In this document: piece by piece, positions 1-9,059 of the stretch
Layout: every line of letters begins with the position of its first letter
Numbering within the stretch: the first letter of the stretch is position 1
NCBI GenBank assembly: GCA_937864115.1
Contig: CALMII010000025.1
Coordinates: forward strand, 62,001 to 126,000
DNA from: an uncultured Steroidobacter sp.
GTDB taxonomy: Bacteria > Pseudomonadota > Gammaproteobacteria > Steroidobacterales > Steroidobacteraceae
DNA length: 64,000 nucleotides
Direction of reading: 5' to 3'
Notes under the pieces: model-generated
Seen by the model: only the letters and a program-made list of their open reading frames with translations
What the model was told of the DNA's origin: nothing
Databases searched by the model: none
Made by a program: the position numbers and the translations under genes

Positions 1-78
1 TTCCTCCTCGATGGCTGCAGCCAATCTGCAGCCTTTGCAAAGAGGACGACCGGCGACGGCGATTTCTTCCCGGACGAA

Positions 79-1353
79 TCAATTTTCGTCGATGCGCAGT
101 TCTGCGCCGACCAGGCCTTTGCCATAAATCCGGTCGGTTCCCTTCGCTCCGAGATCCTGTGCGTGCGATGCGAGCAGCGCGAGCGCCTGTCCTGCCTGCT
201 TCACATCGGGCGTCGACAACCGCCGCGCCAGCAAACCGGCAACGAGCGGCGCAGCGAACGATGTACCGCGCACGCTTGCATAGGTCTGCTGCAAGGTCGC
301 TGCACGCAGGTCCGCACCCGGTGCGGCGAACCTCACATGCGAGCCGCGACACGCTTCGAGCAGCACGCGATTGCGTGCATCGACGCCTGTCACTGCAACG
401 ACGCCGGGATAGGCCGCGGGATAGAGCGCTGGCGAAGCTGGTCCGTCATTGCCGACGGCGGCAACGATGAGATGCCCGCGGGCGATCACCAGGCGCACGA
501 CCTGCTCCAGCATCCTGTTCGCCGGACCGACGAGGCTCACATTGATGACGGGCACGCGCTCGCGTACCAGCCAGCCGAAAGCATTCACGACGGCGTCGAC
601 CGCGCCGCCGGTACCGAGCCCACAGTAGACATCGGCGCTGTAGAGCTGCGCGCCCGGCGCAGCGCCGCGAAAATCGCTCGCGGAACCGACGAGCAGCGAG
701 GCCACGGCAGTGCCATGCGCGCTCGGTATCGGCGCTGCACAGCCGTGCTGTTGCAGTCGCGCATGAACCAGCGAGGGATGCGAACCGTCGACGCCGCCAT
801 CGATCAGTCCGACCCGCGTATCCGGAAACCGCAGGGCCGGCGACTGCGGACCGTCGACTGCAGTCGTCTCTGCCGCGCCGCTCTCCATATAGAGATGATT
901 GAAGTCATACGTACCCTGCGGATCGTTGCGCTGCAGTTCGCGCAGGGCGCGACGGGTCGACATCCCGGCGGGCGCACGCAGCACCACCGTCGTGATGTCG
1001 AGCCCTTCGATCTCGTTGCGGCGGACCACGGTATAGCCGGCAGCTTCCGCCTTGCGCAGTGCCTCCGGCGATGGCGACAGCGCGACGATCTCGCTGCGCA
1101 CGACGGGCGCGCCGCGCGGATCCGCCTCCAGGACGGTCCGGTTGGTGCGCAGCAGATCGCGAATCCGCAGGCGACGCAGTTCGCGCAGCTGTTCAGGGCT
1201 GGCCGCATCGAGGGTGCGGTTCACATCGACCGGCAACTGCACGGGCAACTGCGGCAGTTGCACCTGCGGCAGCGCGACCTGGGCGTCCGCCGGCCGCGGG
1301 CTCATGCAGGCCAGGCTCAGTGCGAGGATGGGCAGGAACTTCGGCGACATCAT
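79..1353 (-). CDS. S8 family serine peptidase (subtilase), secreted
   Basis: A 424-residue subtilisin-family protease. An N-terminal signal peptide (hydrophobic LPILALSLACM, then an Ala-rich cleavage region ending near ADA) predicts export. Residues of about 25-170 form a prodomain-like region. The catalytic triad is visible: Asp in GLIDGGVDGSHP, His in SAHGTAVAS and Ser in RGTSFAAPLVAG, with the oxyanion Asn in AAVGNDGP. Two ATG codons lie in tandem (1353 and 1350). A -10-like hexamer six bases before the second suggests a leaderless start there. The gene is divergent from an ECF sigma/anti-sigma pair, so it may belong to that sigma factor's regulon (inference). Substrate is unknown. Confidence 0.9.
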   Translation of the reverse strand: MMSPKFLPILALSLACMSPRPADAQVALPQVQLPQLPVQLPVDVNRTLDAASPEQLRELRRLRIRDLLRTNRTVLEADPRGAPVVRSEIVALSPSPEALRKAEAAGYTVVRRNEIEGLDITTVVLRAPAGMSTRRALRELQRNDPQGTYDFNHLYMESGAAETTAVDGPQSPALRFPDTRVGLIDGGVDGSHPSLVHARLQQHGCAAPIPSAHGTAVASLLVGSASDFRGAAPGAQLYSADVYCGLGTGGAVDAVVNAFGWLVRERVPVINVSLVGPANRMLEQVVRLVIARGHLIVAAVGNDGPASPALYPAAYPGVVAVTGVDARNRVLLEACRGSHVRFAAPGADLRAATLQQTYASVRGTSFAAPLVAGLLARRLSTPDVKQAGQALALLASHAQDLGAKGTDRIYGKGLVGAELRIDEN

Positions 1354-1356
1354 TCG

Positions 1357-1362
1357 ACTATA
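1357..1362 (-). promoter_or_regulatory. -10-like hexamer for the subtilase, possibly leaderless
   Basis: TATAGT on the minus strand lies six bases upstream of the second of two tandem ATG codons, with no Shine-Dalgarno between. A transcript starting seven bases after this box would begin at the ATG. No clear -35 was seen. Confidence 0.35.
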
Positions 1363-1462
1363 CGCACGAGACTGCCGAATCCATCCGCCCCGCGACCGCC
1401 TGCATTCGATTTGCTACCTTCCGGATCAAATCGCCCACCCGGTTCGTATTCCTTCGAGACAG

Positions 1463-1948
1463 ATGCCCGCTTCGGTCGACCAGATCCGCGACCTAATCGT
1501 CACGACGCTGCCGCGCCTGCGGCGGTTTGCGCGCACGATCACGCGCCATCCGGCCGATGCCGACGATCTGGTACAGATCGCCATCGAGCGGGCCCTGCTG
1601 CGGTTCGAGCAATGGCGGCCGGAATCGAAATTCGAGAGCTGGATGTTCGGGATCATTCGCAATGCGTGGATCGATGAAGTGCGTTCGCGGCAACGTCACG
1701 ATCGTGTTTTTCTGCCGGAGGAAAGCGGCGAGCGCGTGGGCGATGCGAGCAGCGAGGCGCAACTCAACCGCCTATCGATGCAGCGCGCATTGCTGGCATT
1801 GCCCGAGGAGCAGCGGATGGCGGTGGCACTGGTCCTGATCGAAGGGCTTTCCTACAAGGAGGCGGCCGACGTGCTGGAAGTGCCGATCGGCACCGTGACC
1901 AGTCGCCTGGCACGCGGACGCGAAGCGCTGCAGAAGAGCCTGTCGTGA
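1463..1948 (+). CDS. ECF-type RNA polymerase sigma factor (sigma-70 family)
   Basis: A 161-residue sigma factor with only regions 2 and 4, as in ECF sigma factors. Region 2 spans about residues 10-80 (ADADDLVQIAIERALLRFEQW, then the core-binding FESWMFGIIRNAWIDEVR). Region 4 spans about 105-155 (LPEEQRMAVALVLIEGLSYKEAA followed by the helix-turn-helix VPIGTVTSRLARGREAL). The ATG at 1463 gives the usual ECF length; the same frame is open further upstream, but that stretch runs antisense to the subtilase. The next gene, 10 bp downstream, encodes a membrane anti-sigma factor, the standard arrangement for signal-controlled sigma factors. The inducing signal is not evident. Confidence 0.88.
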   Translation: MPASVDQIRDLIVTTLPRLRRFARTITRHPADADDLVQIAIERALLRFEQWRPESKFESWMFGIIRNAWIDEVRSRQRHDRVFLPEESGERVGDASSEAQLNRLSMQRALLALPEEQRMAVALVLIEGLSYKEAADVLEVPIGTVTSRLARGREALQKSLS

Positions 1949-1958
1949 GAACACTGCG

Positions 1959-2693
1959 ATGACATTCGACGATGCAACCCTGATGGCCTACGCGGACGGC
2001 GAACTGGACGCCGATACGCGCCGCCGGATCGAAGCGGCGATGGCGAGCGATCCGACGATTGCGGAGACCATCGCGAAACACCAGCATCTGAAGCGCGAGC
2101 TGCAGGCGGCGTTCGATACGCAGTTCGATGGCGATGTTCCCGAGCGGCTGCTTACCGCCGCACGGACGGCGCCGGCCGCTGCCGCGACGGTGACCGACAT
2201 CGCCAGCGCACGCATCGCACCGGCCCGGCGCCGCTGGTCGCTTCCCGAATGGAGCACCATCGCCGCGAGCCTGCTGCTCGGCGTCGTCATCGCACGCCTG
2301 CCGTGGAAAGGCGAGGAACCGCTCCTGGCCGGCGATGGCCGCATGACCGCGAGCGGCCCCCTGGCCGCCGCGCTCGACCGGCAGCTTTCCGGCGTACGCG
2401 TCGAAGGCTCCGGCATCCACATTGGCTTGAGCTATCGCGCGAAAACCGGCGAGTTCTGCCGCACGTTCGCGATGTCGGAAACATCCGATATCTCCGGCAT
2501 CGCCTGCCGCACGCCGGACGCATGGCGCGTCGTCGCACTGGCCAGCAGCGAACCTTCCCAATCGGACGAACGCTACCGGATGGCGAGCACGACCGTCGCG
2601 CCGATCATCCTGCAGGCAGTGCAGGATTCCATCGATGGCGATGCATTGGATGCGACGGAGGAGACGATCGCGCGGGATCGCGGGTGGCGATAG
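1959..2693 (+). CDS. Anti-sigma factor, single-pass membrane protein
   Basis: A 244-residue protein starting with MTFDDATLMAYADGELD, the typical N-terminus of cytoplasmic anti-sigma domains; the Cys-rich ZAS zinc motif is absent. A helical sigma-binding region runs to about residue 60. One membrane segment (TIAASLLLGVVIARLPW, about residues 95-112) is followed by a periplasmic domain of about 130 residues containing two Cys. It sits 10 bp after the ECF sigma gene, so co-transcription is likely. By family logic it would sequester the sigma factor at the membrane until a periplasmic signal acts. The periplasmic domain was not recognised further. Confidence 0.8.
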   Translation: MTFDDATLMAYADGELDADTRRRIEAAMASDPTIAETIAKHQHLKRELQAAFDTQFDGDVPERLLTAARTAPAAAATVTDIASARIAPARRRWSLPEWSTIAASLLLGVVIARLPWKGEEPLLAGDGRMTASGPLAAALDRQLSGVRVEGSGIHIGLSYRAKTGEFCRTFAMSETSDISGIACRTPDAWRVVALASSEPSQSDERYRMASTTVAPIILQAVQDSIDGDALDATEETIARDRGWR

Positions 2694-2703
2694 ATGAAGA
2701 ATC

Positions 2704-2795
2704 GAGAGCCGCGAAAGGCCGCATAAAAGAATAAAAAAGATGCAGGCTCTCTTCTGAAACCCTTCACCTCTTTATATGCGGTCTTTGCGGCTCTC
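2704..2795. repeat. Family B inverted repeat
   Basis: Imperfect inverted repeat of about 92 bp. The left arm starts GAGAGCCGCGAAAGGCCGCA and the right arm (2769-2795) is its near reverse complement, ending TTTGCGGCTCTC. It lies between the convergent anti-sigma and Dps genes and could act as a transcription stop in either direction. A related copy is at 35357-35431. Confidence 0.7.
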
Positions 2796-2801
2796 CTGGT
2801 C

Positions 2802-3272
2802 TTACTTCTCCAACAGACTACGCAGCATCCACGCCGTCTTCTCGTGCAGCTGAATGCGCTGCGTGAGCAGATCCGCCGTCGCTTCATCGCCGGCCTTCTC
2901 CGCCACCGGGAAAATGCGGCGCGCGGTACGCACGACCGCTTCCTGGCCTTCGACCAGCTGGCGAATCATGTCTTCGGCCTTCGGCACGTCCGTGGCTTCC
3001 TTGATCGTCGAGAGCTTGCCGAACTCGGCATAGCTGCCCGGCGCGAACGTACCCAGCGCGCGGATGCGTTCCGCGATCAGGTCCACCGCCGTGGACAGCT
3101 CGGTGTACTGCGTCTCGAACATCAGGTGCAGGGTCTGGAACATCGGTCCCGTGACGTTCCAGTGGAACTTGTGGGTCTTGAGGTAGAGCGTGTAGCTGTC
3201 GGCCAGCAGGTGCGACAGGCCCTCGGCCACTTTGACGCGCTGTTTTTCCGGAATGCCGATATCGATTTTCAC
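2802..3272 (-). CDS. dps: Dps family DNA-binding ferritin-like protein
   Basis: A 156-residue Dps-type miniferritin, which stores iron as ferric mineral and protects DNA from peroxide as a cytoplasmic dodecamer (family knowledge). The inter-subunit ferroxidase residues are present: [13 protein letters not shown] supplies two His, and [19 protein letters not shown] supplies the Asp/Glu cluster. The start chosen is a GTG at 3272 preceded by AGGAG with good spacing; it gives the usual Dps length, while the longer open frame upstream runs antisense to the VOC gene. There is no clear Lys-rich N-terminal tail, so DNA binding cannot be assumed. Confidence 0.88.
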   Translation of the reverse strand: MKIDIGIPEKQRVKVAEGLSHLLADSYTLYLKTHKFHWNVTGPMFQTLHLMFETQYTELSTAVDLIAERIRALGTFAPGSYAEFGKLSTIKEATDVPKAEDMIRQLVEGQEAVVRTARRIFPVAEKAGDEATADLLTQRIQLHEKTAWMLRSLLEK

Positions 3273-3375
3273 GAGCGATCTCCTGGATCGTTTTTCTGGA
3301 TGACTCAACCGTACGCCGTCCGCTTTGTCGCCCGCAACAGCTGCTGGCAATCGATGGCAGCGATGCCGTCGATGA

Positions 3376-3762
3376 TCAGGCGGGGTCGTGGCACACGGCC
3401 TCGACATTGTGCCCGTCGGGATCGAGCACGAATGCCCCGTAATAGTTCGGATGGTAGTGAGGACGCACTCCCGGCGGTCCGTTGTCACGACCACCAGCTG
3501 CGAGGGCGGCCTGGTAGAAGCGGTCGACCACGTCGCGGCCGGCCGCGCGAAACGCAATGTGGATGGGTGGAACATTCGGCTGGCCGCTGCCGATCCAGAA
3601 GTCGGGTTTGGGCGGCACGCCGAAGCCCGCGCCCTGAAATCCGCCGGTTTCTTCGGCCGTCACTTCCATCACCACCCGATAGCCCAGCGGTTCGAGCGCG
3701 GCGACATAGAACGCCTTGCTGCGGGCGAAATCGCTGACGCCGACGCCTGTGTGATCGATCAT
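3376..3762 (-). CDS. VOC family protein (glyoxalase/bleomycin-resistance fold)
   Basis: A 128-residue single-domain VOC protein. It begins [28 protein letters not shown], with the metal-ligand-type His at position 3, and ends [17 protein letters not shown], with a second His and the family's terminal acidic residue. Two beta-alpha-beta-beta-beta modules are implied. Proteins of this size act as metal-dependent lyases, isomerases or binding proteins, and the exact reaction cannot be assigned. It lies upstream of dps on the same strand with a gap of about 100 bp. Confidence 0.85.
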   Translation of the reverse strand: MIDHTGVGVSDFARSKAFYVAALEPLGYRVVMEVTAEETGGFQGAGFGVPPKPDFWIGSGQPNVPPIHIAFRAAGRDVVDRFYQAALAAGGRDNGPPGVRPHYHPNYYGAFVLDPDGHNVEAVCHDPA

Positions 3763-3870
3763 GGCCGCGGGCTCCTTGCATGGGGATGCCCGACTCTAGC
3801 GCATCCACCAGGCGTCGCGATTGTCTCGCCGTGCCGTGATTTGCGTTCGGGCGCGTCCGCGCGGCTCCTC

Positions 3871-3876
3871 TACAAT
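3871..3876 (+). promoter_or_regulatory. -10-like hexamer for the PLD gene, possibly leaderless
   Basis: TACAAT ends seven bases before the ATG at 3884 and no Shine-Dalgarno is present. This fits a leaderless transcript, but no convincing -35 was found. Confidence 0.35.
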
Positions 3877-3883
3877 CCGGTCC

Positions 3884-5383
3884 ATGGACAACAACAATGA
3901 AGCGGATGCCGCGCCCCGGCGCAGGTTCCGCAAACGCTGGATCCTCTGGGGGTTCGTGGGACTGTGGTCCGCGGTGGGCCTGTGGAATACGGTACGTCCG
4001 ATGCCGCCGGGCACGGACGTGCGCACGGCGCCGGTCGCGCTGGATCCGGCCAGCGTGCAGTTCCTGACCGATCTCACCTGGAACGATCCGCGCGGACAGA
4101 GCCTGCGCGAGCAGCGGATCTTCGATGAGGTCCTGCGCATCGTCGATGAGGCCGAGACGTTCATCGTCGCCGACTTCTTCCTGTTCAACGACCTCATGGG
4201 CGCGGCCGACCCGCCTCATCGCACGTTGAGCCGCGAACTCGCGGATCGTCTGATCGCACGCAAAGCGGCGCAGCCCGGGCTGACCCTCCTGCTCGTCACC
4301 GATCCGATCAACGATGTCTACGGCGGCGCGCCGTCGCCATTGCTCGAAGAGCTGCGCAATGCTGGCGTCAACGTCGTCACCACGGACTTGCGTCGGCTGC
4401 GCGATTCGAATCCCGCGTACTCGGCGCTGTGGCGCCTGTTCGGTCAATGGTTCGGCAATGCGCCGGGCAGCGGTGCGCTGCCGAATCCGTTCGATACCGA
4501 GCCGGAGAAAATCAGCCTGCGCAGCTGGCTGGCCTTGCTGAATTTCAAGGCCAACCATCGCAAGCTCATCGTGGCCGATCGCGCCGACTCGCAGCTCGTG
4601 GCCCTCGTGACCTCCGCCAATCCGCACGATGCCAGCAGCGCCCATTCGAACGTCGCGCTGCGCTTCGTCGGCGCGCCGGCGCTCGATCTCGTCGCGAGCG
4701 AACTGGGTATCGCGCGGTTCTCGGGCTGGAATGGACACATCCTGGCTGCCGCGCCCGAGACGCCGCCGGTCGATCCGGCGCAGGCCGTGCAGCTGTCGTA
4801 CCTGACGGAAGCGGCGATCCGCAATCATCTGCTCGATGCGATCGATACGACCCGCAACGGCGATTCGATCCGGATCGCGACGTTCTATCTCGCCGATCGC
4901 AAGATCGTGACGGCACTGCTGCGCGCAGCGAAACGCAATGTCGCGGTGCAGCTCATCCTCGATCCGAATCGCGATGCGTTCGGGCGCCAGAAGGATGGTG
5001 TGCCGAATCGCCCCGTCGCGAACGAACTCGTGACGCAGAGCGGCGAACAGATCCAGGTGCGCTGGTATCGCACGCACGGCGAGCAGTTCCACACCAAGCT
5101 GGCGCTGATCACGCACGGCGACCGGCTGATCGCCTCGCTCGGTTCGGCCAACCTGACCCGTCGCAACATCGGCAACTACAACCTGGAAGCCAATATCGCC
5201 GTGGAGCTCGACAAGCAATCGCCGCTGGCCGCGGAAATGCAGGCGTATTTCACGCGGCTGTGGACGAACGAAGGTCCGCCGGGCACCGAATACACCGCGG
5301 CCTTCGGTGTGTATCAGGACGCGGACTTCCGTCGTTACTGGCGGTATCGGTTCATGGAAGCCACCGGGCTCAGTACGTTCTGA
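3884..5383 (+). CDS. Phospholipase D-like domain protein, membrane-anchored
   Basis: A 499-residue protein with one N-terminal membrane helix (about residues 15-35) and two PLD-type half sites. The first is NHRKLIVAD, followed by a TSAN motif. The second is FHTKLALIT followed by GSANLTRRN; here the Asp of the HxKxxxxD motif is replaced by Thr. PLD-family enzymes hydrolyse or transfer phosphodiester headgroups, with cardiolipin synthase as the closest bacterial relative. The anchored architecture fits a periplasm-facing phospholipid enzyme (inference). The ATG at 3884 was preferred over an upstream in-frame ATG because of the adjacent -10-like box. Confidence 0.78.
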   Translation: MDNNNEADAAPRRRFRKRWILWGFVGLWSAVGLWNTVRPMPPGTDVRTAPVALDPASVQFLTDLTWNDPRGQSLREQRIFDEVLRIVDEAETFIVADFFLFNDLMGAADPPHRTLSRELADRLIARKAAQPGLTLLLVTDPINDVYGGAPSPLLEELRNAGVNVVTTDLRRLRDSNPAYSALWRLFGQWFGNAPGSGALPNPFDTEPEKISLRSWLALLNFKANHRKLIVADRADSQLVALVTSANPHDASSAHSNVALRFVGAPALDLVASELGIARFSGWNGHILAAAPETPPVDPAQAVQLSYLTEAAIRNHLLDAIDTTRNGDSIRIATFYLADRKIVTALLRAAKRNVAVQLILDPNRDAFGRQKDGVPNRPVANELVTQSGEQIQVRWYRTHGEQFHTKLALITHGDRLIASLGSANLTRRNIGNYNLEANIAVELDKQSPLAAEMQAYFTRLWTNEGPPGTEYTAAFGVYQDADFRRYWRYRFMEATGLSTF

Positions 5384-5401
5384 GTAGGAGAAGAGAAGAA
5401 G

Positions 5402-5541
5402 AATTTCCACGGGGGACACGGGGAGCACGGGGTCTTAAGAATTGAGAAAGTTTTCCTTCCCCGTGCTCCCAGTGTCCCCCTTCCTCCCCCGTGGAAATAT
5501 TCCGGCTCTTTGTCTTCGACCTCCGTGAACTCCGTGTGAAA
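5402..5541. repeat. Family A nested inverted repeat (copy 1, left outer arm missing)
   Basis: The inner arms (ATTTCCACGGGGGACACGGG from 5403, and the complementary right arm ending CCCCGTGGAAAT near 5499) form a long hairpin. The right outer arm CTCCGTGAACTCCGTGTGAA follows, but its left partner is absent. Related copies are at 13352-13530 and 19031-19215. It lies between the PLD gene and ppc. Confidence 0.75.
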
Positions 5542-5614
5542 TCCGATTCGGTCGGTTTCTTGCATGGCCGATGACGATGCACAATGTGCGGGCATCTCCT
5601 CGAGCAGCGTCGCC

Positions 5615-8293
5615 ATGAATACCGTCGTCAAACCGATTACCCAGAATGCCGATATCCGTTACCTCGGCAAATTGCTGGGCGATGTCATCCGCGCCTACGG
5701 CGGCAATGAGATCTTCCAGCGCATCGAATACATCCGTGCGAGTTCGGTCGACCGGCATCGCGGCATCGCGGATGCGACGGCGCTGACGCGTGGGCTGGAA
5801 GCGCTGACGCTCGACGACACGCTCGCCTTCGTGCGCGGCTTCATGCTGTTCTCGATGCTGGCGAATCTCGCCGAAGACCGGCAGGGCCGGCTGAACGAAT
5901 CGGGCAACGACATCGCCTCGGCGCTGCAGCAACTCGCCGCGCAAGGAATCTCGCGCGAGCAGGCCGGCGAACTGCTCGATCACGCCCTGATCGTGCCCGT
6001 GCTCACTGCGCATCCCACCGAGGTCATGCGCAAGAGCATGATCGATCACCGCAATCACATTGCCGAACTGATGCGTCAGCGCGATCTGGGACGTCAGGAA
6101 ACGCCGGAAGGCGACGGCGTCGAGGCCGCGATCCTGCGCCAGATCGCGCTGTTGTGGCAGACGCGACCATTGCGGCGCGAGCGGCTGTACGTGGCGGACG
6201 AAGTCGAGATCGCACTCACTTATCTGCGCGATGTATTCCTGCCCGTGCTGCCCGGCCTGTATGCGCGCTGGGAACGCGCGCTGGCGCATCGGCCGAAAAG
6301 TTTCCTGCGGCTTGGCAGCTGGATCGGCGGCGATCGCGATGGCAATCCGAACGTGACGGCGGATTCGCTGCGGCTTGCGCTGGGGCGCGCATCGCAGTCC
6401 GTGATCGAGAACTATCTGGATCACCTGCACGCGCTCGGCCAGGAACTGTCGTTGTCCACCGAACTCGCCAGCGCCAGCGAGGCGGTGCTGAAACTGGCGC
6501 AGGACAGCGGCGACACCAATGCCGGTCGGGCGGACGAGCCGTATCGTCGCGCCGTGATCGCCGTCTATGCGCGGCTTGCTGCGACCTACACGAAGCTCAC
6601 TGGCCACACGCCGCCGCGCCCCGCCTCGTCGACCGGCGAGCCTTACGAGGATGCGGACGCGTTGCGCGCCGATCTGGTCGCCATCGCACTGTCGTTGCGC
6701 GAAGGCGGTGCAGGATTGCTGGCCACCGGCGGCGCGCTGGGTCGCCTGATTCGCGCCGTCGAAACCTTCGGCTTTCATCTGGCGACGCTCGACCTGCGTC
6801 AGAACTCGGATGTGCATGCGCGCGTCGTGGGCGACCTGTTCAAGGTCGCCGGCGTCGCGCCCGACTATCTCGCGCTCGACGAAGCGCAGCGCGTGGAGCT
6901 GCTGCGCAAGGAACTGGCCAGCGAGCGGCTGCTGGCGAGTCCGTTCGCCAGCTACGCCGAGGAGACCCGCTCGGAACTCGCGATCGTGCGGGCAGCGGCA
7001 CAGGCGCACGAAATGTACGGCGCCGCGGCCATCACGACCTACATCATCTCGAAGTGCGAGAGCGTGTCGGACATGCTCGAAGTGAACGTGCTGCTGAAGG
7101 AAGCCGGACTGTATCGACTGGGCGATCCGGGCGCGGCCGGCATCATGGTCGTCCCCTTGTTCGAAACCATCGGCGATCTCGAGCGCGCCGCGAACATCAT
7201 GCGCGCGTGGCTGTCGCTGCCCGAGATCCGCCAGGCCGCCGATCGACGCGGCTATCAGGAAGTGATGGTCGGCTATTCGGATTCGAACAAGGACGGCGGC
7301 TATCTCACGTCGGTGTGGAGCCTCAATCGCGCCACGCGCGAACTCGCGGCAGCCTTCGCGGAAACGAAGACGGCGATGCAGATCTTCCACGGCCGCGGCG
7401 GTGCGGTCGGTCGCGGCGGCGGCTCATCGTTCGCCGCGATCCGTGCGCAACCGGCGGGCACGGTGCAGGGCCGCATCCGCATCACCGAGCAGGGCGAGGT
7501 GATCGCAGCCAAGTACGGCACGCGCGAAGGAGCGGCGCTGAATCTCGAATCGATCGCCTCGGCGACGCTGCTCAGTTCCTGCAAGCAACCCGTGGCTGCC
7601 GCCCAGGAAAGCGGCCGCTTCGCGCAGGCGATGGATCAGATCTCGGCCGCCGCGTTCAAGAGCTATCGCGGCCTCGTGTACGAAACCGACGGCTTCAAGA
7701 CCTTCTTCCGGCAGATGACGCCGCTGCTGGAAATCGCCGAGCTGAAGATCGGATCGCGTCCCGCCTCGCGCACGAAATCGGATCGCATCGAAGACCTGCG
7801 CGCGATTCCGTGGGTGTTCAGCTGGGCGCAGGCACGCGTGATGCTGCCGGGCTGGTACGGCGTCGGTCACGCATTGAAGAGCTTCCCCGATCAGGCATTG
7901 CTGCGCGAGATGGCGCAGGGCTGGCCATTCTTCAGGGCCACCCTCGACAACCTGGAAATGGTGCTGGCGAAATCCGACATGGCGATCGCGCAGCGTTACG
8001 CGACGCTGGTGCAGGATCAGAGTCTCGCCACCCGCATCTTCGACCAGATCCGCGCCGCCTGGACCGAAACGCACGATTGCCTGCTGGCCATCACGCGCCA
8101 GTCGCGCTTGCTGGAAAAGAACACGGTGCTGGACGAATCGATCCGCCTGCGACTGCCCTACATCGAGCCGCTGAACCTGCTGCAGGTGGAACTGCTGAAG
8201 CGCCATCGCGCCGGCGAAACCGACGCGCGCGTGCGTGAGGGCATTCAGCTGTCGATCAATGCGGTGGCGACAGCGCTGCGCAACAGCGGGTGA
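5615..8293 (+). CDS. ppc: Phosphoenolpyruvate carboxylase
   Basis: A 892-residue PEP carboxylase, the usual length, which converts PEP and bicarbonate to oxaloacetate as an anaplerotic step in the cytoplasm. The hallmark segments are VLTAHPTEVMRKSM (catalytic His), SWIGGDRDGNPNVT, GYSDSNKDGGYLTS, the glycine-rich FHGRGGAVGRGGG loop and a C-terminus of the family type (SINAVATALRNSG). The ATG at 5615 is chosen because typical PEPC homology begins just after it; an in-frame ATG at 5564 would add 17 non-conserved residues. No strong ribosome-binding site is seen at either. It is a single gene, with repeats on both sides. Confidence 0.96.
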   Translation: MNTVVKPITQNADIRYLGKLLGDVIRAYGGNEIFQRIEYIRASSVDRHRGIADATALTRGLEALTLDDTLAFVRGFMLFSMLANLAEDRQGRLNESGNDIASALQQLAAQGISREQAGELLDHALIVPVLTAHPTEVMRKSMIDHRNHIAELMRQRDLGRQETPEGDGVEAAILRQIALLWQTRPLRRERLYVADEVEIALTYLRDVFLPVLPGLYARWERALAHRPKSFLRLGSWIGGDRDGNPNVTADSLRLALGRASQSVIENYLDHLHALGQELSLSTELASASEAVLKLAQDSGDTNAGRADEPYRRAVIAVYARLAATYTKLTGHTPPRPASSTGEPYEDADALRADLVAIALSLREGGAGLLATGGALGRLIRAVETFGFHLATLDLRQNSDVHARVVGDLFKVAGVAPDYLALDEAQRVELLRKELASERLLASPFASYAEETRSELAIVRAAAQAHEMYGAAAITTYIISKCESVSDMLEVNVLLKEAGLYRLGDPGAAGIMVVPLFETIGDLERAANIMRAWLSLPEIRQAADRRGYQEVMVGYSDSNKDGGYLTSVWSLNRATRELAAAFAETKTAMQIFHGRGGAVGRGGGSSFAAIRAQPAGTVQGRIRITEQGEVIAAKYGTREGAALNLESIASATLLSSCKQPVAAAQESGRFAQAMDQISAAAFKSYRGLVYETDGFKTFFRQMTPLLEIAELKIGSRPASRTKSDRIEDLRAIPWVFSWAQARVMLPGWYGVGHALKSFPDQALLREMAQGWPFFRATLDNLEMVLAKSDMAIAQRYATLVQDQSLATRIFDQIRAAWTETHDCLLAITRQSRLLEKNTVLDESIRLRLPYIEPLNLLQVELLKRHRAGETDARVREGIQLSINAVATALRNSG

Positions 8294-8310
8294 TGGCTTC
8301 CCTTTCTTGC

Positions 8311-8364
8311 TGTGGGGCCGGCTTCAGCCGGCCTGAAAACAGTCAGGCTGAAGCCTGACCTACA
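8311..8364. repeat. Family C double hairpin repeat (copy 1)
   Basis: Two adjacent palindromes: GGCCGGCTTCAGCCGGCC, then GTCAGGCTGAAGCCTGAC followed by CTACA. It lies between the convergent ppc and the Mla-operon lipoprotein gene, so a bidirectional terminator or REP-like role is possible. Other copies are at 36390-36446 and 61104-61174. Confidence 0.75.
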
Positions 8365-8387
8365 GAAGAGGGCTCTTCTGTCTTTTC

Positions 8388-9059
8388 TTACCCGCGATCC
8401 GCCGCGACGACAGCAGCCGTCCGGTTCGCCAGCTCCAGCGACACCTGCTGCATCGCCGTTTCGAAAGCGGCGGCGACGGACGTGAGGCGATTCTCACCCG
8501 CCTGCTTCGTCGTCCCGGACGTGATCGTCTCGATCAGATGCCGGTCGCGGATACGGATCAGACGGCCCGTGAGCGACACACGCACCGTGGGAATGGCGTT
8601 GCCGGCGCTGTACTCGGCCTGGAAGTCGCGCACTTCGATGTCGAGCAGATACTCGCCGCCGACGCGTGCCTGCTCGGCCGCGACGCTGCGGAACAGTTTC
8701 TGATCCTCCAGGGTCGTGACGAGATACGACTGCACGGTGTCGAGCACCGTGCCGCGCCACAGCGCGCCGCGGTAGTAGTCGAGTTCGTGACCGCGAATGA
8801 CGGCGATGCGATCGGTATCGAGGCCTGGTGCGACGTCGGGTCGGCCGATGGCGAGATCGATCTGTGACGCCGCGCTGGTGCTGGCGACCGTGGCCGGCGG
8901 CGGCGTGGCGATCACGTAGCGCGTCGGCACCGGCAGGTCGCTCTCCAGCAGCGAACCGCCACAGGCGGAGATCAGCAGCGCGGCACCCATCGTCGCGGCG
9001 GCGCGGCAACTCCTTCTGACCGTAGCCCGTAGCCCGTAGCCCGTAGCCCGCTCTCTCAT
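8388..9059 (-). CDS. ABC-type transport auxiliary lipoprotein (PqiC/ABC_trans_aux family)
   Basis: A 223-residue lipoprotein with a lipobox (LLISACG), probably anchored in the outer membrane on its periplasmic side. It is the last gene of the MCE transport operon, where this family acts as partner of the MCE protein (compare PqiC). Its ATG at 9059 overlaps the MCE stop codon in an ATGA arrangement, which favours translational coupling. The N-terminal peptide preceding the lipobox (ATGYGLRATV) is translated from a GTAGCCC tandem repeat at 9022-9052. An alternative ATG at 8990 would skip it but lacks a ribosome-binding site. Confidence 0.82.
   Translation of the reverse strand: MRERATGYGLRATVRRSCRAAATMGAALLISACGGSLLESDLPVPTRYVIATPPPATVASTSAASQIDLAIGRPDVAPGLDTDRIAVIRGHELDYYRGALWRGTVLDTVQSYLVTTLEDQKLFRSVAAEQARVGGEYLLDIEVRDFQAEYSAGNAIPTVRVSLTGRLIRIRDRHLIETITSGTTKQAGENRLTSVAAAFETAMQQVSLELANRTAAVVAADRG
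9022..9052. repeat. Family D GTAGCCC tandem repeat inside a coding start
   Basis: Four head-to-tail GTAGCCC units lie within the first codons of the auxiliary lipoprotein gene. Related inverted-repeat elements are listed at 9996, 10862, 16312, 42884 and 43913. Confidence 0.65.

Noticed and set aside
163..1677. A 504-codon plus-strand open frame opposite the subtilase
   Set aside because: It overlaps the subtilase and part of the sigma gene in a different frame; no motif or signal, so a shadow.
8311..8364. A riboswitch or sRNA made of the GGCTTCAGCC hairpins
   Set aside because: The same sequence recurs in three unrelated convergent or end-of-gene gaps, so it behaves as a repeat family, not as a gene-specific RNA.
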